Notes: generated by a model from the letters alone, not told the origin. A stretch of DNA of 5,820 nt from Methanoregula sp. (GCF_002835825.1 NZ_PIZH01000118.1:1-5820), one strand, 5' to 3'; shown: positions 1 to 5,390, counted from the stretch's first letter. Made by a program: numbers and translations.

Positions 1-46
1 AGCTCGCTTGCGCGGCCCTGGCGCGTAGACCCGACCAGGTCCGGAG

Positions 47-265
47 CTACTTCTTGTCGGCAGGAATCGGGTGCTCCCGCTGCCAGGCGTCGGTCCCAGG
101 GGCATAAAAGTCGTCACCCGGCCGGATGGATTCATTCAGCGTGTACCACGGCGTGGGAACCGGCGTTGCGCTCACCGGATGTCCCGTCCCGGTACCAGCA
201 GGCATGGTGCACCCGGCAGCAGCGAGGCAGGCAACAAGCAATAAGATCATGAGCAAGCGTTTCAC
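47..265 (-). CDS. Small secreted lipoprotein of unknown function
   Basis: A 72-residue protein with a classic lipoprotein signal: basic MKRLL start, hydrophobic core to about residue 17, and lipobox LAAAGC with the modified cysteine at Cys19. After it comes a Thr/Pro/Ala/Gly-rich linker (about 20-40) and a short polar tail with two tryptophans (Trp40, Trp61) ending in a Lys pair. It should be anchored to the outer face of the cytoplasmic membrane. I chose the GTG at 263-265 because it gives the basic n-region; an ATG at codon 6 would remove it. There is no good Shine-Dalgarno before either start. The mature part (about 53 residues) has no domain I recognise. It lies 111 bp downstream of the OsmC gene on the same strand, too far to assume an operon. 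The 46 bases beyond its stop show no feature. The lipobox resembles that of the alpha/beta hydrolase at 3462-4334, which is general to the signal type and not evidence of homology. Confidence 0.72.
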   Translation of the reverse strand: MKRLLMILLLVACLAAAGCTMPAGTGTGHPVSATPVPTPWYTLNESIRPGDDFYAPGTDAWQREHPIPADKK

Positions 266-376
266 AGTAAGTACCCGTTCTCAGTCAACACGAATAAGAG
301 TTGCCACAAACGGAAGGACACCTGCAGGACAACGGGCCGTGTTCAAAAAACAGGGATTCGGGGGTTCCGGAAGGGA

Positions 377-844
377 TCAGGGCTTTTCGATCCGGCATTC
401 CGCCGTAACTTCCCCAACCTCGCAAAACATCGCGGCAATGGGACAGAGCCGGGTCAGTGTCTGGTCGATGATATTCTTCATCATCCCCTCGTCCGCCGAC
501 GCAGCATGAAGCGTGATGCTAAGGTGGACGTGATCGAAGAACGCGGGCATTGTTCTTTTCCGGGTGCCGTGGATCGCGATGGACATCGCGGAAGGCACGA
601 TCCCCCTGTCGCCAAGCGCGAGCAGGATCTTCACGCCAACGCAACCCCCCAGCGAGCCGACGAGGTACTGGATGGGATTGGGGAACTTAGCGGATCCGCC
701 CATGCCGACCGGCGCCTCCATCGGGAAGGAGATATCTCCTGCCTCCGTGCGTGCGGTGAACGCACCGTTGCCATTATACATGACAGTCATGTCAACCGGT
801 TTCCATTCCTTCCTTGAATCGTCCCAGGGGATCTCCATGCTCAT
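377..844 (-). CDS. OsmC/Ohr-family thiol peroxidase-like protein
   Basis: A 155-residue cytoplasmic protein of the OsmC superfamily, whose known members reduce organic hydroperoxides with a pair of cysteines. Visible marks are the helix motif NPIQYLVGSLGGC with the first redox cysteine at Cys68, and LCPIAAMF with the second at Cys134, about 65 residues apart as is usual in the family. Between them is the typical GDRGIVPSAMSIAIHGTRK stretch of helix end and strand. Length is normal for a single-domain member. Two further cysteines (Cys141, Cys150) lie in the C-terminal strand region. Ohr proteins have a catalytic Glu in NPEQ; here the motif reads NPIQ, so the substrate or mechanism may differ from Ohr (inference). 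ATG at 842-844 is taken as the start; a second ATG two codons on is possible. No Shine-Dalgarno is visible, but an AT-rich box 25-32 bases upstream would suit a leaderless transcript. Divergent from the response regulator gene. Confidence 0.88.
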   Translation of the reverse strand: MSMEIPWDDSRKEWKPVDMTVMYNGNGAFTARTEAGDISFPMEAPVGMGGSAKFPNPIQYLVGSLGGCVGVKILLALGDRGIVPSAMSIAIHGTRKRTMPAFFDHVHLSITLHAASADEGMMKNIIDQTLTRLCPIAAMFCEVGEVTAECRIEKP

Positions 845-868
845 GCAGTACCGGTTGTGCCTTTCGGG

Positions 869-876
869 TAATTAAT
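869..876 (-). promoter_or_regulatory. Possible TATA box for the OsmC gene (leaderless transcript)
   Basis: On the minus strand this reads ATTAATTA. It lies 25-32 bases upstream of the A of the OsmC start codon, the distance at which an archaeal TATA box would place transcription initiation on or next to the ATG. That agrees with the lack of a Shine-Dalgarno sequence before the gene. The box is not a strong match to TTTATATA, so the call is tentative. Confidence 0.33.
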
Positions 877-978
877 CCGGAAGATGGGGGGTGAGGGTTT
901 TGGGCAATACAGTCCGGGCCGGAACGTTGAAAACAGGATTCGCACAGCACTGCACAACAGGGAAATACTGTAAGATCC

Positions 979-984
979 AAAGGA
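979..984 (+). promoter_or_regulatory. Ribosome binding site deciding the response-regulator start
   Basis: AAAGGA, then five T, then the ATG at 990. It supports that ATG over an in-frame GTG at 891, which would add 33 residues that resemble no receiver-domain N-terminus. I see no convincing TATA box in the 145-bp divergent spacer on this strand. Confidence 0.6.
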
Positions 985-989
985 TTTTT

Positions 990-2258
990 ATGCAGGATGA
1001 CATCAGGGTCCTCTACGTCGACGATGAGGAGGGTCTTCTTGAGCTTGGTAAAATCTTTCTCGAACAGGACACGCGGTTCACTGTCGACATCTCACCATCA
1101 GCAGTAACTTCGCTTATGTCACCCTCACTCCTGACGTACGACGCGATCATCGCAGACTACCAGATGCCCTCCATGGACGGGATTGAATTCTTAAAAGAAG
1201 TCCGGAAACGCTCGCAGACTCTGCCCTTCATTCTTTTTACCGGGCGCGGGCGGGAGGAGATCGTCATCCAGGCCATCAACAACGGGGCTGATTTCTACCT
1301 CCAGAAAGGCGGCGACGCGGACGCCCAGTTCACCGAGCTGGCCCACAAGGTACAACAGGCCGTGGCCCGCCGTAAGAGCGAGAACGAAATCATCAGCATC
1401 TTCCAGGCCGTACCGGTCGGTATCGCCGTTGTTTCAAACCGTGTCCTCCTCCGGGTCAACGACCGTCTCTGCACCATGACCGGTTACTCAAGGGAGGAAC
1501 TTGAAGGAAGGAACACCCGGTTCCTGTACCTGAATGACGAGGATTATGCCGCGGTCGGCAGGATGCGGGAGGAGGCATATGAGGGGGGAAGACCCATCGA
1601 GATCGAGATCCCGTGGCTGCAAAAAGACGGATCAACCATTGAAGTCCTGATTTCCGCAGCGCCGATCGACCGTTCAAACCCGATGGCCGCTATGACCTAT
1701 TCGGCGCTCGATATTACCCGGGCAAACCAGGATCACCGGGAGCTCCGTGCCACCTATGAACAGCTTGCGGCTACTGAAGAGGAACTCCGCGGACAGTACG
1801 AAGCACTCTCCTTAAGCGAGCGCAGGCTCCGCGAGCAGTTTGAAGAGATCACCCGGGATAAGGAACTTTTGAAGAAGAACGAGTCCGAGATCACTGCTAT
1901 TTTACGGGCAGCACCCGTGGGCATCGGTCTTATTACCTCCGACCGTGTATTCCGGCGGGTAAATGACTGCTTCTGCAAAATTACCGGCTATTCCCGCGGT
2001 GAACTGATCGGGCGCAATGCCCGGTTCCTGTATCCCGATGAGGAGGAATACCAGCTTGCAGGGAAATTCTACACGCTTGGCGATGGAAAGGGGAGTTACG
2101 ACACCGTGGAGACCCGCTTCCTCAGGAAAGACGGGACAATCCGCGATGTCCGGTTCTTTGGCACACCCATTGACCCGGCCAATCTTTCAGCCGGCAATAT
2201 CTTTGTGGTATTAGATATTACCGAAGAGAAGAGACGGCGTTCTGCATGTCCCGTATAA
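990..2258 (+). CDS. Response regulator with two PAS domains, no output domain (REC-PAS-PAS)
   Basis: A 422-residue soluble signalling protein with no membrane segment. Residues 4-125 form a CheY-like receiver: acidic pair Asp11/Asp12 (LYVDDEEG), phospho-acceptor Asp56 (IIADYQMPSMDG), Thr84 (FTGRG) and Lys106 (LQKGG) are all present, so it should accept phosphate from a partner histidine kinase. PAS domain 1 spans about 132-245 (GYSREELEGRN, then a KDGS turn, ending SALDITRA). A charged Glu/Arg/Leu-rich coiled coil covers about 246-300. PAS domain 2 spans about 300-413 (GYSRGELIGRN, KDGT, ending VVLDITEEK). The two PAS domains are clear copies of one another. The chain stops 13 residues after the last PAS motif with a basic tail (EEKRRRSACPV), so there is no HisKA/HATPase, HTH or GGDEF output. 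This architecture is common in Methanomicrobiales and probably acts through protein contacts. Start chosen by AAAGGA five bases upstream. Truncation of a longer kinase cannot be excluded, but no kinase remnant follows. Confidence 0.93.
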   Translation: MQDDIRVLYVDDEEGLLELGKIFLEQDTRFTVDISPSAVTSLMSPSLLTYDAIIADYQMPSMDGIEFLKEVRKRSQTLPFILFTGRGREEIVIQAINNGADFYLQKGGDADAQFTELAHKVQQAVARRKSENEIISIFQAVPVGIAVVSNRVLLRVNDRLCTMTGYSREELEGRNTRFLYLNDEDYAAVGRMREEAYEGGRPIEIEIPWLQKDGSTIEVLISAAPIDRSNPMAAMTYSALDITRANQDHRELRATYEQLAATEEELRGQYEALSLSERRLREQFEEITRDKELLKKNESEITAILRAAPVGIGLITSDRVFRRVNDCFCKITGYSRGELIGRNARFLYPDEEEYQLAGKFYTLGDGKGSYDTVETRFLRKDGTIRDVRFFGTPIDPANLSAGNIFVVLDITEEKRRRSACPV

Positions 2259-2409
2259 TAAATTGCCCTTTGTGAAATCTGCGCCAGGGTACGTTGGTGA
2301 TAGGGAAAAGGATCTGCTGCAAAAAAGGGCGATGGCTGGTCTGCCCGTGGCACCATGATCATTTCCACCAACCACCCCGTTGCCCGGATCAGAAGTGTCG
2401 CACCGTCAG

Positions 2410-2415
2410 AAAAAA
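2410..2415 (-). terminator. Possible poly-T terminator behind the archaellin gene
   Basis: Six consecutive T on the minus strand, beginning 14 bases past the archaellin stop codon. Archaeal RNA polymerase can stop on T-tracts without a hairpin. A second six-T run on the same strand lies at 2321-2326. The 170-bp convergent spacer (2259-2428) shows no T-run on the plus strand behind the response regulator. Confidence 0.35.
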
Positions 2416-2428
2416 TGAGGAGCGATCT

Positions 2429-3010
2429 TCAGACTACATCATACCAGTTATTGCCGCTCAGCGCACCAGGCACCGTTGCAGCGACCGGGATCGATGCACC
2501 AAGGGCCGGCTTGACCTCAACCATGAACTTCTCGCCATACCCAAGGTCTGATTGGGTATCGGCAGGCACAGGGATCGTTACCATGACCATCTCCTTGGGC
2601 GCAAGAACACCGGTATGGGGGCCGTGGTTGCCCGCAGCAACCTCCTTGACCCATGTGTAGGTGACATCATTGGCGGTAAGGGTAGTGGTGTTCTTTGATG
2701 TGGAGAGGGTGTACCCAAAGGCACTCATCTCCGCACCGGTGCCACTTGCGGCAAGCTGCAGGTAAAATTCAACCTTCTGGACCCCGGTCCCGTCCGCATT
2801 TGCCTGGATGCTGATCCCGCCGGACTGCTGGACGGTGGACATTGCCTGGCTGATACCCGTGTGGACGGTCTCCTGGGCTTTCTGTGAAGTTAAAAACCCT
2901 GAGCCCAGTACAACATACCCAAAGACCGCCGCGACAACGATGAATGCAATCAGCACGATGGCCGCTTCGAGCCCGGTAAATGCATATTCATGATTATTTT
3001 TAAAATTCAT
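2429..3010 (-). CDS. flaB: Archaellin (archaeal flagellin, class III signal peptide)
   Basis: A 193-residue structural subunit of the archaellum filament, or possibly a related type IV pilin-like adhesin. The short polar leader MNFKNNHEYA is followed by FTGLEAAIVLIAFIVVAAVF, the N-terminal helix typical of Methanomicrobiales archaellins. Prepilin peptidase (FlaK/PibD type) would cut between Ala10 and Phe11, leaving Glu at +5 of the mature protein as in type IV pilins. The rest (about 55-193) is a beta-rich outer domain with little charge, one N-glycosylation sequon at Asn107 (NTT) and the aromatic C-terminus NNWYDVV. Length suits a small archaellin. Start is the ATG at 3008-3010, preceded by AGGAGTG. 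No accessory genes (flaF-J, flaK) or second archaellin adjoin it, so it is either an orphan copy or at the edge of a scattered system. Symbol flaB is given by family resemblance; an adhesive pilin is the main alternative. Confidence 0.88.
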   Translation of the reverse strand: MNFKNNHEYAFTGLEAAIVLIAFIVVAAVFGYVVLGSGFLTSQKAQETVHTGISQAMSTVQQSGGISIQANADGTGVQKVEFYLQLAASGTGAEMSAFGYTLSTSKNTTTLTANDVTYTWVKEVAAGNHGPHTGVLAPKEMVMVTIPVPADTQSDLGYGEKFMVEVKPALGASIPVAATVPGALSGNNWYDVV

Positions 3011-3015
3011 GCATA

Positions 3016-3022
3016 CACTCCT
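3016..3022 (-). promoter_or_regulatory. Ribosome binding site of the archaellin gene
   Basis: Minus-strand AGGAGTG, five bases before the ATG. It is a near match to the archaeal anti-Shine-Dalgarno target GGAGGTG and fixes the start codon, consistent with strong expression expected for a filament subunit. Confidence 0.7.
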
Positions 3023-3058
3023 GATATTTTTTCCATTCAGGCACGTAATGACCTAATA

Positions 3059-3100
3059 CTGTGAATTAGATTTCTTACTATTTTAACATTCCTGTGAATT
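3059..3100 (-). promoter_or_regulatory. Archaellin upstream region: CTGTGAATT direct repeat around an AT-rich box
   Basis: CTGTGAATT occurs at 3059-3067 and again at 3092-3100, 33 bases apart (about three helical turns). Between them, minus strand TTAAAATAG (3078-3086) is the best TATA-like stretch upstream of the archaellin gene and would give an untranslated leader of roughly 45-50 bases. The repeat pair bracketing the presumed TATA box is what an operator would look like, but no known regulator is recognised. Confidence 0.35.
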
Positions 3101-3227
3101 GGAAAAAGAAATAGTCGCGATCCAGAAGAATTTGTCACTTTCACCAATAATTTTGGGGGATCCTGAAAAAATTCCGCAGAACAGCACCACCCAAAGTCCC
3201 GGAAACGGGTTGGGCACAGGAGATGAG

Positions 3228-3235
3228 TTTATATG
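3228..3235 (+). promoter_or_regulatory. Orphan TATA box
   Basis: TTTATATG is close to the archaeal box A consensus. It predicts a plus-strand start near 3253-3262. No confident plus-strand gene follows; the only candidates are the 23-codon ORF at 3304-3375 or an untranslated RNA. Confidence 0.4.
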
Positions 3236-3303
3236 CAAAACGCTGAACCGGGCTCGATACTATTTCAATGTATTTGCAGGCCGGAGGAGAAAAAATCCGT
3301 TGT

Positions 3304-3375
3304 GTGAACCAATTTTTCCTATTCATCAGCGTAAAAGAAAAAACTGCAGGAATCCTGTACGAGAGCGAGCCGTGA
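3304..3375 (+). CDS. Possible 23-residue small protein
   Basis: GTG-initiated short ORF, product MNQFFLFISVKEKTAGILYE then SEP. It is listed because it lies downstream of a good TATA box (3228-3235) and of GGAGGAG (3283-3289). The gap from that site to the GTG is 14 bases, longer than ideal; a TTG at 3300 in another frame is better spaced but opens a low-complexity frame running antisense into the hydrolase gene. The peptide is hydrophobic at its start and acidic at its end, with no recognised family. It could equally be chance within a non-coding RNA. Confidence 0.2.
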   Translation: MNQFFLFISVKEKTAGILYESEP

Positions 3376-3432
3376 CCCTGCACTGGTTGAGAGCATCCTG
3401 CTCAATAAAGCCCGACACGGGAAAATACCATG

Positions 3433-3460
3433 ATATGAGGAGCCCCTCATGTAAAAAAAA
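3433..3460 (-). terminator. T-run and hairpin behind the hydrolase gene
   Basis: On the minus strand, eight consecutive T (3453-3460) begin within two bases of the hydrolase stop codon, followed by a hairpin with arms ATGAGG (3435-3440) and CCTCAT (3445-3450) around a four-base loop, extendable by two pairs. A T-tract alone can terminate archaeal transcription. The order, T-run before stem, is opposite to a bacterial intrinsic terminator. Confidence 0.5.
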
Positions 3461-3461
3461 T

Positions 3462-4334
3462 TTACCTGCCCAGCGGCGACTCGTCCATCTCCAGGAAGTT
3501 GAGGGCATTCTCCCCGTACTGCACCGGAGCATATCGTGACCCGATATGCGGGAGTCCCTTGAACCGCACAAGCCATGAGCCATTGATCTGACCGGCAATC
3601 CGGACCGTAACCGGTTCAGGTGTCAGAATATCATCGGTCCCCACAACCAGCATCACGTCCTTGTCGATTCCGGAAAGGTTATCCCACGAACCATTCCATG
3701 CAAGATTTGCCTGCGCCTCTCTCCGTACGCCGGCCGACTGCGTGGGATCGGTCGCCGATTCGTTGATCAGGGAGAACAACACCTGAGTCTCGGGCAGGCG
3801 GATGCTGTAGGTCACGGAGTCCAGGACCAGTTTTTTCACGCGTTCAGGGTGATCTATGACCAGCTGCTGCGAGACCGAAGACCCCATCGATTCGCCATAA
3901 ACGTGCATGCTGTCATACCCGAGCACTGTCATCAGCCCGGCCGCATCCTCGGCATACAGGGAGATCGTGGGTGTTGCATTATTGTCCGAGCTGTATCCCA
4001 TCCCCCGGTGGTCGTAGGTATAGACATGATATTTCGAAGAAAGGATTGCAATAAAGGTCTCGTTCCACGCAATGTCCATCGTAGAGCCGAATCCCGGGAC
4101 CAGTAGGATGGGTTCGCCGGAACCGAATTCCCGGTAGCCCAGGGTTACGCCATTGACCTCTGCGTACTTCACGGGCGTTCCATTGATCGATACGGCGGGC
4201 CAGGCAGGAGATGCCGGGACGGTTGCCGGTACCGCCGGGCAGGTTGCCGGAGCGGATTCATTCGTGCACCCTGCTGCGAGAATGAAGCAAACAGCGGATG
4301 CAATGACCAGGATTAACATCAGGGACTTGTTCAT
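3462..4334 (-). CDS. Alpha/beta-hydrolase fold lipoprotein (extracytoplasmic)
   Basis: A 290-residue protein. The signal peptide MNKSLMLILVIASAVCF runs into lipobox ILAAGC, so Cys23 should be lipidated and the enzyme held outside the membrane. A Pro/Ala/Thr linker (about 24-48) leads to a full alpha/beta-hydrolase domain (about 55-285): oxyanion region VPGFGS, YDHRGMGYS, nucleophile elbow GESMG with Ser149, acid in VVGTDD (Asp234 or Asp235), and His263 in GLPHIGS. The triad is therefore complete. Substrate is unknown; the family includes esterases, lipases, peptidases and C-C hydrolases, and the sequence does not decide. Start is the ATG at 4332-4334, supported by GAGGT five to six bases upstream and by the clean signal peptide; an in-frame ATG ten codons earlier lacks a Shine-Dalgarno. 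Monocistronic as far as seen: flanked by spacers on both sides, with a T-run at its end. Confidence 0.9.
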   Translation of the reverse strand: MNKSLMLILVIASAVCFILAAGCTNESAPATCPAVPATVPASPAWPAVSINGTPVKYAEVNGVTLGYREFGSGEPILLVPGFGSTMDIAWNETFIAILSSKYHVYTYDHRGMGYSSDNNATPTISLYAEDAAGLMTVLGYDSMHVYGESMGSSVSQQLVIDHPERVKKLVLDSVTYSIRLPETQVLFSLINESATDPTQSAGVRREAQANLAWNGSWDNLSGIDKDVMLVVGTDDILTPEPVTVRIAGQINGSWLVRFKGLPHIGSRYAPVQYGENALNFLEMDESPLGR

Positions 4335-4339
4335 GAAAA

Positions 4340-4344
4340 ACCTC
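4340..4344 (-). promoter_or_regulatory. Ribosome binding site deciding the hydrolase start
   Basis: Minus-strand GAGGT, five bases (TTTTC) before the ATG at 4334. It favours this start over the upstream in-frame ATG at 4364, which has no such site and would put ten extra residues ahead of a normal signal peptide. Confidence 0.65.
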
Positions 4345-4455
4345 GGTTGAGAAAATTTCTTCATCGGGAATGTTCTCTCTTGTAATTGCGTGGCGCTCTA
4401 AAAAAAACTCCCGCAATAAAAAATTTTCAAGCGTTGGTTTTTTGCATTTTTTTTA

Positions 4456-4469
4456 GATCGGGACCGATC
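4456..4469. promoter_or_regulatory. Inverted repeat GATCGG-GA-CCGATC
   Basis: Perfect six-base arms around two bases, next to an eight-T run (4447-4454). It lies about 120 bases upstream of the hydrolase start and 220 upstream of the Cys-rich gene. It could be a regulator site or a small hairpin; no family is recognised. Confidence 0.3.
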
Positions 4470-4553
4470 AAATGACAATGGGAAGTGACAACACTCATCG
4501 GTACTTTTTGATCATCTCCTTACCGCGATGCCTGATGCGAAAAAATGCCAGGG

Positions 4554-4581
4554 GATGAGCGCAATCCGGATTGATGAGCGC
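4554..4581. promoter_or_regulatory. Direct repeat flanking a palindrome (GATGAGCGC / AATCCGGATT / GATGAGCGC)
   Basis: Two exact 9-base direct repeats (4554-4562 and 4573-4581) abut a perfect 10-base palindrome (4563-4572) with no spacer. It sits about 50 bp upstream of the TATA box of the Cys-rich gene, where an archaeal activator or repressor could bind. The 19-base repeat pitch is a little under two helical turns. Regulator unknown. Confidence 0.45.
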
Positions 4582-4630
4582 TTACCGGAGTTTAAAGGCG
4601 AATGGCTTTGAGGAGTTCAATACCATAGTC

Positions 4631-4638
4631 AATATATA
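4631..4638 (+). promoter_or_regulatory. TATA box of the Cys-rich small gene
   Basis: AATATATA, predicting transcription start near 4657-4664 and a leader of about 25-32 bases. The leader contains GGTG (4677-4680), eight bases before the ATG, a common archaeal Shine-Dalgarno core. Confidence 0.6.
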
Positions 4639-4688
4639 CGAGTCAGATAAACCAGACACTATCTATTGTTTGTGACGGTGTTTTAACA

Positions 4689-4946
4689 ATGTCTGGAATG
4701 GAAAAACCGCCGCTTGCCCGGCTCGTGCTGTTCATGGTCTGCCTGTCGATTGCCGGAGCGTTTGTTGCCGGGGCGCACTATTACGTCATTGATGTGCCGA
4801 AGCAGAAGGCGCTGTCCGGGTATCCCCCTGCGAATGTCAACACGGACACAGTGGAGAAATGCAATACCTGCAGATCGTATTGCAAGTACGTTGATCCCAA
4901 GGATTACTACAAGTGTTGGGGAGATTGTGAAATAATCTGCGACTGA
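4689..4946 (+). CDS. Membrane-anchored or secreted six-cysteine small protein
   Basis: An 85-residue protein of no family I recognise. The N-terminus (Lys6, Arg11) and a hydrophobic segment at about 9-29 form a signal anchor or cleavable signal; AGA at 27-29 could be a signal peptidase I site. The remaining ~55 residues lie outside the membrane: a polar linker (30-56) and a compact domain with six cysteines, Cys58, 61, 65, 76, 80 and 84, spaced C-x2-C-x3-C-x10-C-x3-C-x3-C, one residue before the C-terminus. The i/i+4 spacing suggests two short helices cross-linked by disulfides, or a metal or cofactor site. Start is fixed by GGTG eight bases upstream and a TATA box at 4631-4638; the good promoter, leader and ordered cysteines make this a real gene. 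It appears monocistronic, with a hairpin and T-run downstream. Function unknown; disulfide-stabilised envelope peptide and metal-binding protein are both possible. Confidence 0.82.
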   Translation: MSGMEKPPLARLVLFMVCLSIAGAFVAGAHYYVIDVPKQKALSGYPPANVNTDTVEKCNTCRSYCKYVDPKDYYKCWGDCEIICD

Positions 4947-4951
4947 TCGCA

Positions 4952-5018
4952 GGGGAGCGGGTACCCGATGGCTCCCCCATCAGAACGATTGAGGACGGAG
5001 GGACGTTTCTTTTTTTTT
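4952..5018 (+). terminator. Hairpin and T-run behind the Cys-rich gene
   Basis: Perfect 7-base arms GGGGAGC (4952-4958) and GCTCCCC (4971-4977) start five bases after the stop codon; the loop contains its own palindrome GGGTACCC (4959-4966). A nine-T run follows at 5010-5018. The T-run is the likelier archaeal stop; the stem may protect the 3' end of the RNA. Confidence 0.45.
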
Positions 5019-5390
5019 GCGGGCCCTGCCCGGACAGCGATTCTCCGACGGTAAATCCATTACGTGCCCGTATTCGGGCTGTATTCGCGTCCGGTTGCAT
5101 CCGGCCGTCCGGGAGCCCGTGAGCATATAGATCGCCCATCAGAAAGCGGCTATTTACGTCCTAATTTCTCCGACGTGAAATTGCAAAAATAAGGGGAATT
5201 ACTCCCCCATTTTGGCGAATTATGACCCCCGGGTGGTAATACCCGGGGGAAACGGAGCCCGTACAGGGGCCGGATTGGGGCAGGTGTTCCCTGGCAGTAC
5301 TGGGTGGTACTGATGGCTGGGAGGGAAGTTTTCAGTGCCCGGTCCGGGGCAGGGGGGAGCTTGCCGGTATACCTTTGCTATGATGCGCTC
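5019..5390. other. Non-coding GC-rich stretch with hairpins
   Basis: No supportable gene. Contents: a small hairpin GCCCG-TATT-CGGGC (5066-5079), the 10-base repeat TTCTCCGACG at 5041-5050 and 5166-5175, an inverted repeat AATTTC/GAAATT (5163-5168 and 5177-5182), the two strong hairpins at 5193-5249, and a G-rich stretch at 5250-5360. CATATAG at 5124-5130 is a weak TATA candidate that could drive an RNA through the hairpins. I found no tRNA, RNase P, SRP or 5S signature. Confidence 0.5.
5193..5249. other. Pair of strong hairpins with related sequence
   Basis: Hairpin one: GGGGA (5193-5197), loop ATTAC, TCCCC (5203-5207). Hairpin two: nine-base perfect arms CCCCCGGGT (5226-5234) and ACCCGGGGG (5241-5249) around loop GGTAAT. 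GAATTA followed by three bases and a C5 run occurs in both (from 5196 and from 5217). No T-run follows the second stem, so it does not look like a terminator; a structured RNA or protein site is possible. Confidence 0.4.

Larger units (their letters stand above)
3101..3461. other. Spacer between archaellin and hydrolase genes
   Basis: With the archaellin leader this makes a 451-bp stretch without a confident gene. It holds an orphan plus-strand TATA box (3228-3235), a GGAGGAG Shine-Dalgarno-like site (3283-3289) followed by a 23-codon ORF, and a small hairpin with a T-run behind the hydrolase gene (3433-3460). A longer plus-strand frame across it (3099-3539) starts at TTG, has no domain character and overlaps the hydrolase antisense, so it is not called. 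Confidence 0.6.
4345..4688. other. Divergent spacer between hydrolase and Cys-rich genes
   Basis: A stretch of over 340 bp with no gene. The left half is rich in A and T runs (for example 4439-4443 and 4447-4454) and has a GATCGG-GA-CCGATC inverted repeat at 4456-4469. The right half has the GATGAGCGC repeat/palindrome element (4554-4581) and the TATA box and Shine-Dalgarno of the Cys-rich gene. I see no canonical TATA box for the hydrolase on the minus strand. Confidence 0.65.

Noticed and set aside
126..509. Plus-strand ORF over the lipoprotein and OsmC genes
   Set aside because: Antisense to two recognisable genes, with no domain or signal of its own.
891..989. GTG-initiated extension of the response regulator
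   Set aside because: The ATG at 990 has AAAGGA at the right distance and starts just before the receiver fold; the 33 extra residues have no domain character.
2294..2660. Plus-strand ORFs over the archaellin 3' half
   Set aside because: Antisense shadows of the archaellin gene with out-of-family composition; no kinase motif that would extend the response regulator.
3099..3539. 146-codon plus-strand ORF in the archaellin-hydrolase spacer
   Set aside because: TTG start, no domain, biased Arg/Lys/Cys composition, and it runs antisense into the hydrolase C-terminus.
4335..4364. Ten-codon N-terminal extension of the hydrolase
   Set aside because: No Shine-Dalgarno before 4364; the shorter form has GAGGT and a normal lipoprotein signal.
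4714..4935. Alternative frame inside the Cys-rich gene
   Set aside because: No ribosome binding site; the frame at 4689 has promoter, leader, membrane segment and ordered cysteines.
4837..5139. Minus-strand ORF opposite the end of the Cys-rich gene
   Set aside because: Antisense shadow crossing the hairpin/T-run region; no start signals or domain.
5019..5390. Structured housekeeping RNA (tRNA, RNase P, SRP, 5S)
   Set aside because: No T-loop motif or conserved family signature could be found on reading either strand.
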